A DNA stretch of 64,000 nt from NCBI RefSeq assembly GCF_027531815.1, contig NZ_JAPZSK010000002.1, forward strand, positions 62,001-126,000. Reading direction: 5' to 3'. The notes beneath the pieces are model-generated. The model worked only from the letters and a program-made list of their open reading frames with translations, made no database searches and was not told the DNA's origin. The stretch comes from Gemmatimonas sp. Its GTDB lineage: Bacteria > Gemmatimonadota > Gemmatimonadetes > Gemmatimonadales > Gemmatimonadaceae. Positions 36,898 through 45,638 of the stretch are shown here, piece by piece. Made by a program: the position numbers and the translations under genes. The first letter of the stretch is position 1. Every line of letters begins with the position of its first letter.

Positions 36898-37377
36898 ATG
36901 CGAATACTGCTCCAACGCGTAAAACGCGCCGAAGTCCGCATTCGTGAGGGATCGGACGGAGGGCCGCGCGAGCGACTCGCCGGGCGAATCGACGGCGGGT
37001 ACCTGCTGCTGGTCGGCTTCACGCACTCGGACACCGATCGCGAGATCGAGTGGATGACCGAGAAGATTCTGACGTTGCGTCTGTTTCCAGACCACGAACA
37101 GAAACTTAACCGTGACATTGGCGAACAGGGCGGGGCCCTGTTGGTCGTGTCACAGTTCACGCTCTACGGCGACACCCGCAAAGGGCGCCGACCCAGCTTT
37201 GTGGATGCGGCAAAGCCAGACCTTGCCATACCACTATATAACCGGTTCGTAATGCGATTGAAACAGCGGGGGCTGCAGGTGGCCACCGGCGAGTTCGGAG
37301 CCATGATGGACGTCGAGCTGGTCAACGACGGCCCCGTCACGTTCTGGCTGGAACGGGAGGCCAGCTCTGCCAGCTGA
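36898..37377 (+). CDS. dtd: D-aminoacyl-tRNA deacylase
   Basis: 159 residues from the ATG at 36898. Removes D-amino acids (and glycine from tRNA-Ala) mis-attached to tRNA. The active-site motif SQFTLYGDTRKGRRPSF and the C-terminal NDGPVTFWLE (usually N-S/x-GPVT) are present, as is MRILLQRVKRAEVRI at the start. Cytosolic dimer in known members. Divergent from the unknown coiled-coil gene (73-base gap) and convergent with metZ. Confidence 0.92.
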   Translation: MRILLQRVKRAEVRIREGSDGGPRERLAGRIDGGYLLLVGFTHSDTDREIEWMTEKILTLRLFPDHEQKLNRDIGEQGGALLVVSQFTLYGDTRKGRRPSFVDAAKPDLAIPLYNRFVMRLKQRGLQVATGEFGAMMDVELVNDGPVTFWLEREASSAS

Positions 37378-37417
37378 CGTTATCCGGTACCGACCTCGGC
37401 TATATCCTACACTCTGA

Positions 37418-37441
37418 ACTGCGGCATGCACAGGCCGCAGT
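37418..37441 (+). terminator. Hairpin between convergent dtd and metZ
   Basis: ACTGCGGC (37418-37425) pairs with GCCGCAGT (37434-37441) around an eight-base loop. No T-run on either strand, so a weak or bidirectional terminator at best. Confidence 0.4.
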
Positions 37442-37473
37442 GGCAAGAAGCGATTCTCGTTAAGCCGAGGGGC

Positions 37474-38676
37474 TCAGTCGGCGAGCGCCTGCTCCAGATC
37501 GTCGATGATGTCGGCGACATGTTCGAGCCCCACGCTGATGCGAATGAGCCCATCGGTGATCGCCACCGCCGCGCGTTCCGCACTCGTGAGCTTGCTGTGT
37601 GTCGTGGATGCCGGGTGTGTGACGATCGTCCGGGTGTCCCCGAGATTGGCCGAATGCGAGGCCAGGCGCAGGCGGTCGAGAAACCGGCCGCTCCGTGACA
37701 GGCCACCAGACAGCTCAAGGACCACGATACCCCCGCCCTGCGTCATCTGCCGCTGCGCCAGCGCATGCTGCGGGTGTGACGGCAGGAACGGGTAGCGCAC
37801 CGCCTGCACGGCGGGATGGCCTTCGAAGTGACGGGCCACGGTCAGCGCGTTGCTGCAGTGCCGGTCCATCCGCACCGCCAGCGTCTCCAGCGACTTGGAC
37901 AGCATCCAGGCATTGAATGCGCTCATGGCTGGCCCGGTGTGCCGGGCAAAGAACCGGCAGTCGGCCATGTACGACCGATCGCCCACGATCACGCCGCCCA
38001 GCGCGCGCCCCTGTCCGTCCATGTACTTGGTCGCCGAGTGGATCACCGCCGTGGCCCCGAACGCGAGGGGCTGCTGCAGATACGGCGTGGCGAAGCAGTT
38101 GTCGACCACGAGGGGAATCCCGTGCGCCCGCGCGAGCGATCCCAGCCACGCGAGGTCCACCAGCTCGAGTCCCGGGTTCGACGGTGTCTCCACGTAGATG
38201 AGCTTCGTGGTGGGGCGCAGCAGTCGTTCCCAACTGGCCGGATCGGCGATGTCGGCGTAGTCGCTCGTCACCCCCCACTTGGGAAAGACACGCGTGAACA
38301 GCTGGTGTGTGCTGCCGAAGATGGCGCGGGCCGACAGGACATGATCGCCGCTCGCGACCTGGGAGGCGATCGCCGTGAACACGGCTGACATCCCCGAGGC
38401 GGTGGCTACCCCGTCCTCGCCTCCCTCCATCAGGCACACCTTGTTCACGAACTCGTCGGTGTTCGGATTGGCATACCGGCTGTAGATGTTGCCGCTCACC
38501 TCCTCCGCAAACAGCGCGCGCGCATGCTCGGCATCGTCGAAGCGGAAGCTCGAGGTGAGGTACAGCGGCACCGAGTGTTCGCGCGCCGGCGTCACCGGTG
38601 CCTGCGCACGAATGGCCTGCGTTTCGAAGTGGGCAGCCGCCGGGCTGCCGAAACTGCTCGAGGAGGTCTCGGACAT
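37474..38676 (-). CDS. metZ: O-succinylhomoserine sulfhydrylase (MetZ-like)
   Basis: 400 residues from the ATG at 38676. PLP-dependent Cys/Met metabolism enzyme. Visible: VPLYLTSSFRFDDAE, SRYANPNTDEF, the PLP lysine in HSATKYMDGQGRALGG, and SLETLAVRMDRHC, which is typical of the MetZ/MetY branch. It would make homocysteine directly from an O-acylhomoserine and sulfide, bypassing cystathionine. The acyl donor cannot be read from sequence. Divergent from maf with only 35 bases between the starts. Confidence 0.82.
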   Translation of the reverse strand: MSETSSSSFGSPAAAHFETQAIRAQAPVTPAREHSVPLYLTSSFRFDDAEHARALFAEEVSGNIYSRYANPNTDEFVNKVCLMEGGEDGVATASGMSAVFTAIASQVASGDHVLSARAIFGSTHQLFTRVFPKWGVTSDYADIADPASWERLLRPTTKLIYVETPSNPGLELVDLAWLGSLARAHGIPLVVDNCFATPYLQQPLAFGATAVIHSATKYMDGQGRALGGVIVGDRSYMADCRFFARHTGPAMSAFNAWMLSKSLETLAVRMDRHCSNALTVARHFEGHPAVQAVRYPFLPSHPQHALAQRQMTQGGGIVVLELSGGLSRSGRFLDRLRLASHSANLGDTRTIVTHPASTTHSKLTSAERAAVAITDGLIRISVGLEHVADIIDDLEQALAD

Positions 38677-38699
38677 GGCGAGGGGGAAGAGAGGTGCGG

Positions 38700-38705
38700 T
38701 AAACT
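38700..38705 (+). promoter_or_regulatory. TAAACT -10-like hexamer for maf
   Basis: TAAACT, six bases (TACCGC), then ATG at 38712. No ribosome-binding site. The same AT-rich patch (GGTAAACTTACC) is a near-palindrome and could serve both divergent genes. Confidence 0.4.
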
Positions 38706-38711
38706 TACCGC

Positions 38712-39323
38712 ATGACTTCGCCAATCCGGACGCCCGTACACGTCATCCTGGCATCGCAATCCCCGCGCCGACGGGAACTGCTGTCGCAGATCGGCATCGT
38801 CCACGACGTTCGGCCAGCCGATATCGACGAGACCGTGTGGCCCGGCGAGGCGCCGGTGGCGCACGCGGAGCGACTGGCCTGCACGAAGGCGCACACCCTG
38901 GCGCTCCGGCACCCCGACGCCGTGGTCATCGGGAGCGACACCATCGTGGTCATCGAGGGCGCCATCCTGGGGAAGCCAGCGAACGCCACCGAGGCGGTGG
39001 CCATGCTCGAGCGTCTGTCAGGGCGCGAGCATACGGTGGTCACCGCCGTGGCCGTGGCGCACGAGGGGCGGACCCTCTCGGGGGTCGAGGCCGTGACCGT
39101 GCGCTTCCGCACGCTCACGCGCCAGCAGATCGCGCAGTACGTCGCCACCGGCGAACCCATGGACAAGGCCGGCGCCTATGGCATTCAGGGCTTCGGCGCC
39201 ACGCTGGTCGAACGCATTCACGGCGACTACTTCGCCGTCATGGGACTGCCGCTGGGTCGCCTCGTGGGGCTCATTCGCGAGCTCGGCTACGAGTACGCGT
39301 TCGGGCCGGTGTGTGCGGCATAG
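38712..39323 (+). CDS. maf: Maf-like nucleoside triphosphate pyrophosphatase
   Basis: 203 residues. Maf/HAM1-type fold: LASQSPRRRELLSQIG at the N-terminus (conserved SxSPRR), VVIGSDTIVV and DKAGAYGIQGFGATLVERIH. Family members hydrolyse non-canonical or canonical pyrimidine NTPs to NMPs and affect septum formation in some bacteria. Which branch (dTTP/UTP or m7GTP) is uncertain. The mRNA may be leaderless. Convergent with a glycosyltransferase gene 21 bases away, with no room for a separate terminator. Confidence 0.9.
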   Translation: MTSPIRTPVHVILASQSPRRRELLSQIGIVHDVRPADIDETVWPGEAPVAHAERLACTKAHTLALRHPDAVVIGSDTIVVIEGAILGKPANATEAVAMLERLSGREHTVVTAVAVAHEGRTLSGVEAVTVRFRTLTRQQIAQYVATGEPMDKAGAYGIQGFGATLVERIHGDYFAVMGLPLGRLVGLIRELGYEYAFGPVCAA

Positions 39324-39344
39324 GCCACGGTCACCACGGGCGGT

Positions 39345-40457
39345 TCACCCCCGGCGCAGGCCGCGCGCCTCCAGCGCGGCGAGCCGCGTTTCGCGATAGC
39401 GCGCCTGCCACAGGACCAGCTTCGCGGCCACATCCTCGACGGTGATGCGCTCCACGCGCCCCTGGCGATACGTCATGTCGATGGGGTAGTTCTCGCCCGG
39501 ATCACCATAGGCGTCGATCATGAGGTCGTGCGCATGATCGTACGGGCCCACCCGCTTGGGGTTGGTATACCCGAGCAGTGAAACGACCGGCGTGCGCAAC
39601 GCCACGGCCAGGTGCAGCGGACCGGTATCCGGCGACAACGCCACCGCTGCACCATCGAGGATGGCTGCCAGCCGGCGCAGGCCGCTGCCCAACGCCGAGT
39701 GGGCCATGGGGGCCTCGCGCAGGATCACCGCTTCTGCTGCCACTTCGCGCGGCGATCGCCCACCCACCAGCACGGGCTGGAGCCCGTACTCGTACCACAG
39801 CAGGCGGCACACGGCCGCCCACCGATCGGGCAACCAGTCCTTGGCGGGCTTGCTGGTGGCCACCACGATGGGTGCAATCGGGCGATCGAACCGCGAGAGG
39901 AAGTCGCGCTGCCAGCGCTGCTCCTCCTCGTTCCAGGGGCCGAGCGTCCACGACGGTGTGCCGTGCGGAACGCCCAGCGCGTCGAGAAACTCGAAGTACT
40001 GCCCCTGCACGTGCTGGCCGGCATGTGGCGCGATGCGGTGCGTGGTGAAGAGCCAGTTGGCATCTCGCGCCCGCGCCCGATCGAAGCCAAGCTTGACTGG
40101 CGCGCGCGTGAAGCCGGTAATCAGCCCCGCCTTGAAGTACACCTGCAGCGCCAGCACCACATCGAACGCGCGGGTCGCCAGCGCCGCGCGCGTGTCGAGG
40201 AACGCCCGCCATCCGCGCGATCGGTCGAAGAGCACGATGTCATCCACGAGCGGGTGCCCGCGAACGAGCGTGGCGGGACCGGGCTGCAGGACCCACGTGA
40301 TGCGCGCCTGGGGCGCCTGAGCCTTCAGCGCGTGAATCACCGGCATCACGTGCACGGCGTCACCGACGGCGCTCATCATGACGATGCCGATGCGGTCGAG
40401 CCGCACCGGGGGGAGCGGGGGAGTGGTCGGCATGGCCGGAGTGGGGGGCACCGTCAC
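39345..40457 (-). CDS. Family 9 glycosyltransferase (heptosyltransferase-like)
   Basis: 370 residues from a GTG that overlaps the stop of the upstream kinase gene. N-terminal IGIVMMSAVGDAVHVMPVIHAL and the C-terminal sugar-nucleotide block ALSPDTGPLHLAVALRTPVVSLLG are characteristic of ADP-heptose:LPS heptosyltransferases. It would add a heptose (or related sugar) to the lipopolysaccharide core at the inner membrane. Last gene of an operon with a Kdo kinase-like protein, which supports a role in LPS core assembly. Confidence 0.85.
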   Translation of the reverse strand: MTVPPTPAMPTTPPLPPVRLDRIGIVMMSAVGDAVHVMPVIHALKAQAPQARITWVLQPGPATLVRGHPLVDDIVLFDRSRGWRAFLDTRAALATRAFDVVLALQVYFKAGLITGFTRAPVKLGFDRARARDANWLFTTHRIAPHAGQHVQGQYFEFLDALGVPHGTPSWTLGPWNEEEQRWQRDFLSRFDRPIAPIVVATSKPAKDWLPDRWAAVCRLLWYEYGLQPVLVGGRSPREVAAEAVILREAPMAHSALGSGLRRLAAILDGAAVALSPDTGPLHLAVALRTPVVSLLGYTNPKRVGPYDHAHDLMIDAYGDPGENYPIDMTYRQGRVERITVEDVAAKLVLWQARYRETRLAALEARGLRRG

Positions 40458-41230
40458 GCTGCCTCCGCCGGCGTGCAGGCGAGCGCCGCCGTCGCAAACG
40501 CGGCAATGCGCTGCTCGGCCAGCTCACAGCCGAACTGGTGCTTCCACTTGCGCAGCGAGCGAACGAGTCGGGCCACGTTGCGTTCCATCGTTCGGCGCAC
40601 GGACGTCGCGCCGATCATCACCACATCCACGTCAATCACCATCGCGCACGCCGCGGAACCGGGCGGTGTTTCGAGCAGGATGTTCTTCACGTTGAGGTCG
40701 GGGTGCAGGACGCGGTGCCGCGCAAGCAAGGCAAGCAGATCGAGCGTGGCGGCGAGCGCCGCGTCGCAGTCGATGGCCGGGGCCAGGCCGGCGAGCACCA
40801 TGCCCAGGTCGGCGGTGTCGCTCACGTAGCGCGTCACCACATCGACCCGAGCCAACCCCATGGCGGCGTCGTACAGCGCGAAGCCCACGACGTCGGTGGT
40901 GGGAATGCCCAGGTCACGCAGGCGGCGTGAATTCGCCATCTCCACGGGCGCGCGGGTCGGACGCCGGAACACGTCCTGGGTCAGCGGCGACAGGAGCCCC
41001 CCGTGCCAGGCATGCCGCACCACCACGCTGGGCCCATCGGGGGGCAGCGGTGCCACGTACACGGGGGCACGTCCGCGCAACGCCCGCGGTTGCGGTTGGG
41101 ACGCGGCCCACTCGTAGAGGGTGCCGTGCTGCTCGACGAGCGACACGAGCGGTGCCAGCCACGGCGGCGACGCATGCACCGTGGCGCGCTGTGAGGGGAC
41201 CACGCCGACCGCCACGCTGTCCACGGTCAT
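40454..41230 (-). CDS. Kdo kinase-like (LPS core sugar kinase) protein
   Basis: 258 residues. Kinase-like fold with HPDLNVKNILL (catalytic loop: Asp and Asn) and CAMVIDVDVV where the metal-binding DFD/DxD is expected. The N-terminal APVYVAPLPPDGPSVVVRHAWHGG fragment corresponds to the ATP-binding lobe of KdkA/WaaP-type enzymes, which phosphorylate Kdo or heptose in lipopolysaccharide. Overlaps both neighbours by four bases (ATGA and GTGA), so the operon is tightly coupled. Confidence 0.75.
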   Translation of the reverse strand: MTVDSVAVGVVPSQRATVHASPPWLAPLVSLVEQHGTLYEWAASQPQPRALRGRAPVYVAPLPPDGPSVVVRHAWHGGLLSPLTQDVFRRPTRAPVEMANSRRLRDLGIPTTDVVGFALYDAAMGLARVDVVTRYVSDTADLGMVLAGLAPAIDCDAALAATLDLLALLARHRVLHPDLNVKNILLETPPGSAACAMVIDVDVVMIGATSVRRTMERNVARLVRSLRKWKHQFGCELAEQRIAAFATAALACTPAEAA

Positions 41231-42810
41231 CGGGCGAACTCCACCTGCCAGACGGGGCTGTCGCTGCTGGTGCGCCGCAGCACGCGCAGGTCGTCACGCG
41301 AGCGGCAGTGCACCGGCAGGGTACGCGAGCGACTGACATGCTCCACAACGGGTTCGCTCACGAGCACCTCGTCGGCCTGCGCCAGACTGCACAACCGGCT
41401 CGCCACATTGACGGTATCGCCGATGAGCGTGAACTCGAGGCGTCGGGGGGACCCGATGTTGCCCACAAAGGCGTCACCATGATGGATGCCGATGCCGATG
41501 TGCAGCTCGGGGCGGCCTTCCTCGCGCCAGCGGGCATTCAGTGCCTCCAAGGCACCCTGCATGTCGAATGCGGCCGCCACGGCGCCGTCGATATCGTCGT
41601 CACGCGCCTCCGGCGCACCCCAATAGGCCATGATGGCATCGCCAATGAACTTGTCGAGCGCGCCGCCATGGCGGAATACGCATTCGACCATCACCGTGAA
41701 GTACTCGTTCAGCTGGTTGGCCATGTGCATGGGCGGCAACGACTCCGCAATGGCGGTGAAGCCGCGGATGTCGCTGAACATGACCACCACGGGTAAACGG
41801 GTGCCTCCGGGCTCCACCTGGTGGGTCGTGGCGGCGATCCGTTCGGCAATCTGCGGCGTGAAGTACCGCTCGAAATTCTCGCGCACCCGCGTAGCGCGCG
41901 TCAGCTGTTCCGCGGCGGTTTCGCGCTCGACCGCGGCGGCGGCGATGGCCGCGAACGCCACCAGCAGGGCCAGGTCGTCGTCATCGAACACCGCCCGGTC
42001 ACGCAGGTGATCCACATACAGCACCCCGATCGTGGCTCGGTGTTCGCCAATGAGTGGCGCGGCCATCGCCGACTTGACTGACTGCTGCAGCACCGACTCG
42101 CCGGCCGTGCGCGCATCGCTGGAGGCGTCGTTGGTGAGCAACGCCACCTGCCGCTCGGCGACGCCGTGCGCAATCGCGCGCGGTACCGGCCGCGGTATGG
42201 CCCCGCGCCGATCACGGGACACCTTCGTCTCGAGTTGGCCGTCGCTGGCCGACAGCAGAATGGCCACGCGGTCGGCGTCGAACGTGTCGAAGAGCTCCGA
42301 GGCGATGGCCTCGAGCAGCCCGTCGAGGGCACCGAAGGCGCCCAGACGTTGCGCGATGCGCACCAGCTGCGTGAGCCGCTGCGTGGCCCGCTCGGCCCCT
42401 TCGGTATCGCGCGCCACATCGGCCAGCGCCTGATCCCGCGATGGGACCACGCGCTCGCGAAGCCGCGTGGTGCCGGGGTCGGATGACGACACGGCCGGTG
42501 TGGCGCGGACCGGGGTAGGCGCGGCCGCGGCCAGCGTAAAGGCCACCGTGCCGAAGGCGATGCGGTCTCCGGGACGCAACAGCCCGCGCGTGATGCGGGC
42601 GTTGTTGATCCAGGTGCCATTGCGGGAGCCGAAGTCCGTGACATGCACCAGAGGCTCACGGGCATCGACGCGCAGCTCGGCGTGCCGTCGTGACACGGCC
42701 GGGTCGAGAATGGGCAGGTCGCTGACGGGGTCGCGCCCCACCACCAGCGCCTGATGCCCGGCGAGCGAAAAACGGCGGTCACCCGCGACCGACTGCAGTA
42801 TGAGAGGCAT
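41227..42810 (-). CDS. Class III adenylate/guanylate cyclase with FHA and GAF domains
   Basis: 527 residues from the ATG at 42810. An N-terminal FHA domain (about 20-95; VVGRDPVSDLP, SRRHAEL, FGSRNGTWIN) should bind phosphothreonine peptides. A GAF domain (about 165-310) follows. The cyclase domain has metal aspartates Asp347 (FSDIRGFT) and Asp391 (KFIGDAIMAYWG), and TLIGDTVNVASRL. Lys before FIGD fits adenylate rather than guanylate specificity, but this is inference. It links phosphorylation signalling to a cyclic nucleotide. No membrane segment. Two bases after the trpE stop. Confidence 0.88.
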   Translation of the reverse strand: MPLILQSVAGDRRFSLAGHQALVVGRDPVSDLPILDPAVSRRHAELRVDAREPLVHVTDFGSRNGTWINNARITRGLLRPGDRIAFGTVAFTLAAAAPTPVRATPAVSSSDPGTTRLRERVVPSRDQALADVARDTEGAERATQRLTQLVRIAQRLGAFGALDGLLEAIASELFDTFDADRVAILLSASDGQLETKVSRDRRGAIPRPVPRAIAHGVAERQVALLTNDASSDARTAGESVLQQSVKSAMAAPLIGEHRATIGVLYVDHLRDRAVFDDDDLALLVAFAAIAAAAVERETAAEQLTRATRVRENFERYFTPQIAERIAATTHQVEPGGTRLPVVVMFSDIRGFTAIAESLPPMHMANQLNEYFTVMVECVFRHGGALDKFIGDAIMAYWGAPEARDDDIDGAVAAAFDMQGALEALNARWREEGRPELHIGIGIHHGDAFVGNIGSPRRLEFTLIGDTVNVASRLCSLAQADEVLVSEPVVEHVSRSRTLPVHCRSRDDLRVLRRTSSDSPVWQVEFAR

Positions 42811-42812
42811 GG

Positions 42813-44324
42813 TCAGGGCGGCGACGCCGCACGGGCGCGTCCGATGGCGGTGAGCATCGCCCGGGCCTTGTTCTCGGTCTCGTCCCACTCCTTCTCGGGC
42901 ACGGAATCGTGCACGATTCCGGCGCCCGCCTGTACCGACGCCACCCCGTCGGCGATCACACAGGTGCGAATGGTGATGGCGAGGTCCATGCGCGTATCGC
43001 CGGCGCCGATCACCCCCAGCGCGCCGGCATAGGCGCCGCGCCGCTCCGGTTCGAGCTCGTCAATGATCTGCATGGCGCGCACCTTCGGCGCCCCGGTCAT
43101 GGTGCCAGCCGGGAACACGGCGCGGAAGGCATCGAGCGCGCTTGCCTCGGGGGGCAACTGCCCCTCCACCTGGCTCACGATGTGAAACACGTGCGAGTAT
43201 TGCTCGATGACCATGAGGTCGGTCACCTCCACCGTGCCGTAGCGCGCGAGGCGCCCCACGTCGTTCCGGCCCAGGTCGACGAGCATCACATGTTCGGCGC
43301 GCTCCTTTTCGTCGTGCCGGAGCTCATCGGCGAGGGCGCGGTCTTCCGCCTCGGTACGGCCGCGCGGCCGCGTCCCGGCGATGGGGCGCACCGTAACCTT
43401 GCCATCGGCAACGCGCACCATCATCTCCGGCGAACTGCCAACCAGTTCCAGCCCATCCAGCTGGAGGTGAAACATGTACGGGCTGGGATTGAGCGCGCGC
43501 AGCGCGCGATACAGCGTGATGGGGTCGAAGTCGAGGGGCACGTCCATGCGCCGCGCCAGCAGCGCCTGGAAGACGTCACCCGCGAGAATGTATTGCTTGA
43601 TCCGGTCCACATCGCGCAGGAAGTCCGCCCGCGCATAGGTGGAGCGCCCGACCGCCGGTGCGGCCTCCTCGTGCAGCGCCAGCGCCGGCAGCGCCTCCGG
43701 GCCCTGCAGACGGCTCGTGGTTTCCTCGAGCGTGTGCATCGCGCGTGCGTGCCGTTGCGCCAGCAGCGCATCGCTCGCACCGGCGGGGACCGGCACCGAC
43801 ACGATCACGCGCGCCTGTCCCCGCCAGTTGTCGATGACCACCAGCGCGTCGGTGAACACGAAGCAGGCATCGGGATACTCGAGTGCCCGGCGCGGCGCAC
43901 GGGGCAGGTGCTCGATGTGCCGTACGGTGTCATAGCTGAAGAAGCCGAACGCGCCGCTCCACAGCTCGCCAAGTTCGGGCGCGGACACCGGGTTCATGGC
44001 GCGCACGATGTCCCGCAGGTCGCCCAGCGGATCCTGCGGCGAGCGGGCCCCATGCCAGCCCTGCTCGGCGCTCCAGTCGTGCACGATGCCATCCTTGAGA
44101 CGCCACGCACCACGCGGCTCCGTGCCCAGGTACGTATAGCGCGACCACGCTTGGCCGCGCGTGACGGCTGACTCGAGCAAGAACGCGAACGGGCCGCGGC
44201 GCAGCTTCGCAAACGCGGACACGGGCGTGCAGAGGTCGAGCAGGCAGTCGCGCCACACCGGCACGAGGCCACCGGTTGCCGTGCAGGCGGCGGCACGTGC
44301 ACGGAAATCATCAAAGCTGGTCAT
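42813..44324 (-). CDS. trpE: Anthranilate synthase component I
   Basis: 503 residues from the ATG at 44324 (two GTG codons precede it). Converts chorismate to anthranilate using ammonia from TrpG. Chorismate-binding blocks: PIAGTRPRGRTEAEDRALAD, LVDLGRNDVGRLA, IEQYSHVFHIVSQVEG and PAGTMTGAPKVRAM. FLLESAVTRG with SRYTYLG corresponds to the tryptophan feedback site of TrpE, which argues against PabB. No trpG follows in this window. It heads an operon with a cyclase and LPS genes, an odd combination. Confidence 0.9.
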   Translation of the reverse strand: MTSFDDFRARAAACTATGGLVPVWRDCLLDLCTPVSAFAKLRRGPFAFLLESAVTRGQAWSRYTYLGTEPRGAWRLKDGIVHDWSAEQGWHGARSPQDPLGDLRDIVRAMNPVSAPELGELWSGAFGFFSYDTVRHIEHLPRAPRRALEYPDACFVFTDALVVIDNWRGQARVIVSVPVPAGASDALLAQRHARAMHTLEETTSRLQGPEALPALALHEEAAPAVGRSTYARADFLRDVDRIKQYILAGDVFQALLARRMDVPLDFDPITLYRALRALNPSPYMFHLQLDGLELVGSSPEMMVRVADGKVTVRPIAGTRPRGRTEAEDRALADELRHDEKERAEHVMLVDLGRNDVGRLARYGTVEVTDLMVIEQYSHVFHIVSQVEGQLPPEASALDAFRAVFPAGTMTGAPKVRAMQIIDELEPERRGAYAGALGVIGAGDTRMDLAITIRTCVIADGVASVQAGAGIVHDSVPEKEWDETENKARAMLTAIGRARAASPP

Positions 44325-44370
44325 CACCACAAAGTTCGCCGCGACGCTCGCCGTGGGGAAGCCGATCGCC

Positions 44371-44376
44371 TAGCAT
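44371..44376 (+). promoter_or_regulatory. TAGCAT -10-like hexamer for the Nudix gene
   Basis: TAGCAT, six bases (TCGCGC), then ATG at 44383. No ribosome-binding site. Predicts a leaderless mRNA. Confidence 0.4.
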
Positions 44377-44382
44377 TCGCGC

Positions 44383-44910
44383 ATGGCAGAGAACACTACG
44401 CCGCAGGACGCGCTCCAGGATGCCCAACCCGCGGGGACCCGCGTCGATGTGCGGGTGGTAGATGTGGTGGTGTTGAGTCCTGCACCGGAGGGCAGCACTG
44501 ATCGGTGGCGCGTGCTGGCCATGCGCCGTGCGGCCGGTACCCGGTGCACGGGGGCGTGGGAGATCGTGCACGGGCGCATTGAGCGAGGCGAGCGTCCTGC
44601 CGACGCGGCCCGCCGCGAGGTGCACGAGGAAACCGGCCTGTCCCCCGCGCGACTCTACAGCATTACCGTGAACCCCTTCTATCTGCATGCGTACGACACC
44701 GTGCAGTTGGCGGTCGTGTTTGCCGCCGTGGTGGAGCCGAACCGGCCCGTCGCAACCGGCGCCGAGCACGACGCGTGGGCGTGGCTTACACCGGCCGAGG
44801 CGTACGAGCGGCTGGCGTGGCCACGGGAGCATCAGGCCGTGCAGTACACGCTCCACCTGCTGCGCCACGGGGACGCCGGGCCGGTGGACGACGTGCTGCG
44901 GGTCCCGTAG
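44383..44910 (+). CDS. Nudix hydrolase
   Basis: 175 residues. The Nudix box GRIERGERPADAARREVHEE plus TGL fits GX5EX7REUXEEXGU fully. The enzyme would cleave an X-linked nucleoside diphosphate. The TGAEHDAWAWLTPAEA block after the fold is common in dATP/dihydroneopterin-type members but does not fix the substrate. Divergent from trpE and convergent with a lipoprotein gene. Confidence 0.85.
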   Translation: MAENTTPQDALQDAQPAGTRVDVRVVDVVVLSPAPEGSTDRWRVLAMRRAAGTRCTGAWEIVHGRIERGERPADAARREVHEETGLSPARLYSITVNPFYLHAYDTVQLAVVFAAVVEPNRPVATGAEHDAWAWLTPAEAYERLAWPREHQAVQYTLHLLRHGDAGPVDDVLRVP

Positions 44911-44920
44911 TCGCTACCGG

Positions 44921-44980
44921 GCGGTCAGCGCTTGAGCGGCCAGCGCTTGAACGGTCTGCGCTTGAGCGGTCAGCGCTTGG
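44921..44980 (+). repeat. Four tandem 15-bp units between convergent genes
   Basis: GCGGTCAGCGCTTGA, GCGGCCAGCGCTTGA, ACGGTCTGCGCTTGA and GCGGTCAGCGCTTGG follow each other exactly (44921-44980). The last unit overlaps the 3' end of the minus-strand lipoprotein gene, so its final codons (…RVAPKR) belong to the repeat. AGCGCT within each unit is self-complementary. Confidence 0.85.
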
Positions 44981-45638
44981 GTGCTACCCGGGACCGTACC
45001 AGCGCCCGCTCACGCTCCACCCGCTGCAGAATCGTGTTCCAGTCGGTCACACTGGGCACGCTTTCCAGCTGGGCCGTCACGGGCTGATTGAGATCGATCT
45101 GCCCGTCGAACACCAGCAGCGCCGACTGGACCTCGCGTTGCTTCAGTCGGTACTCGCCGAACCCTGGCGTGAGCGGCACGATGTCCAGCGGACGGAAATC
45201 CCGACCGGTGTTGGAGATGATGAATTCCTGCGGGGAGAAGCGGGTCTCGCCCTGCTCGAGCGCGAAAAAGCTCACGTACCAGATGGAGTACGACGGGAGG
45301 CGATTGCGCTCCTTCACCGCCAGCAGCGCCTGCGCCTTGCTGGCCTGCAGCTCTCGCAGTGATCGGTAGGAATCGGGAGAGAGCAACCGGATGAATCGCT
45401 CGTCCAGCGGAATGGCGCGGATCTGCAGGCCGTTTGCGGGCGACGACTTGAGCGCGATGTCGTCCTGCCGCAGCGTGCCGTACCCGGCAGGCACCCAGTT
45501 CGGATCGAGCGTGTCTCCGGAGACGCCCGCCTGACCGGCGGGCGGCACCTGCGCCGCCGCGGGCCCGGCACTCGCACAGGCCGAGAGCGCCACGCAGGCC
45601 AGCAGTGCCAGAGCGGGCCGCCGTACGGGGTGGGTCAT
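44970..45638 (-). CDS. Lipoprotein of unknown function
   Basis: 222 residues. The signal peptide ends in the lipobox ALLACVALSAC, so the protein is lipid-anchored and exported. The mature part begins with a low-complexity stretch and has a folded region (DERFIRLLSPDSYRSLRELQ, then SYSIWYVSFFALEQGETRFS and FRPLDIVPLTPGFGEYRLKQ). I do not recognise the family. The ATG overlaps the engB stop and follows GGAGG, so it is co-translated with engB. Confidence 0.7.
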   Translation of the reverse strand: MTHPVRRPALALLACVALSACASAGPAAAQVPPAGQAGVSGDTLDPNWVPAGYGTLRQDDIALKSSPANGLQIRAIPLDERFIRLLSPDSYRSLRELQASKAQALLAVKERNRLPSYSIWYVSFFALEQGETRFSPQEFIISNTGRDFRPLDIVPLTPGFGEYRLKQREVQSALLVFDGQIDLNQPVTAQLESVPSVTDWNTILQRVERERALVRSRVAPKR

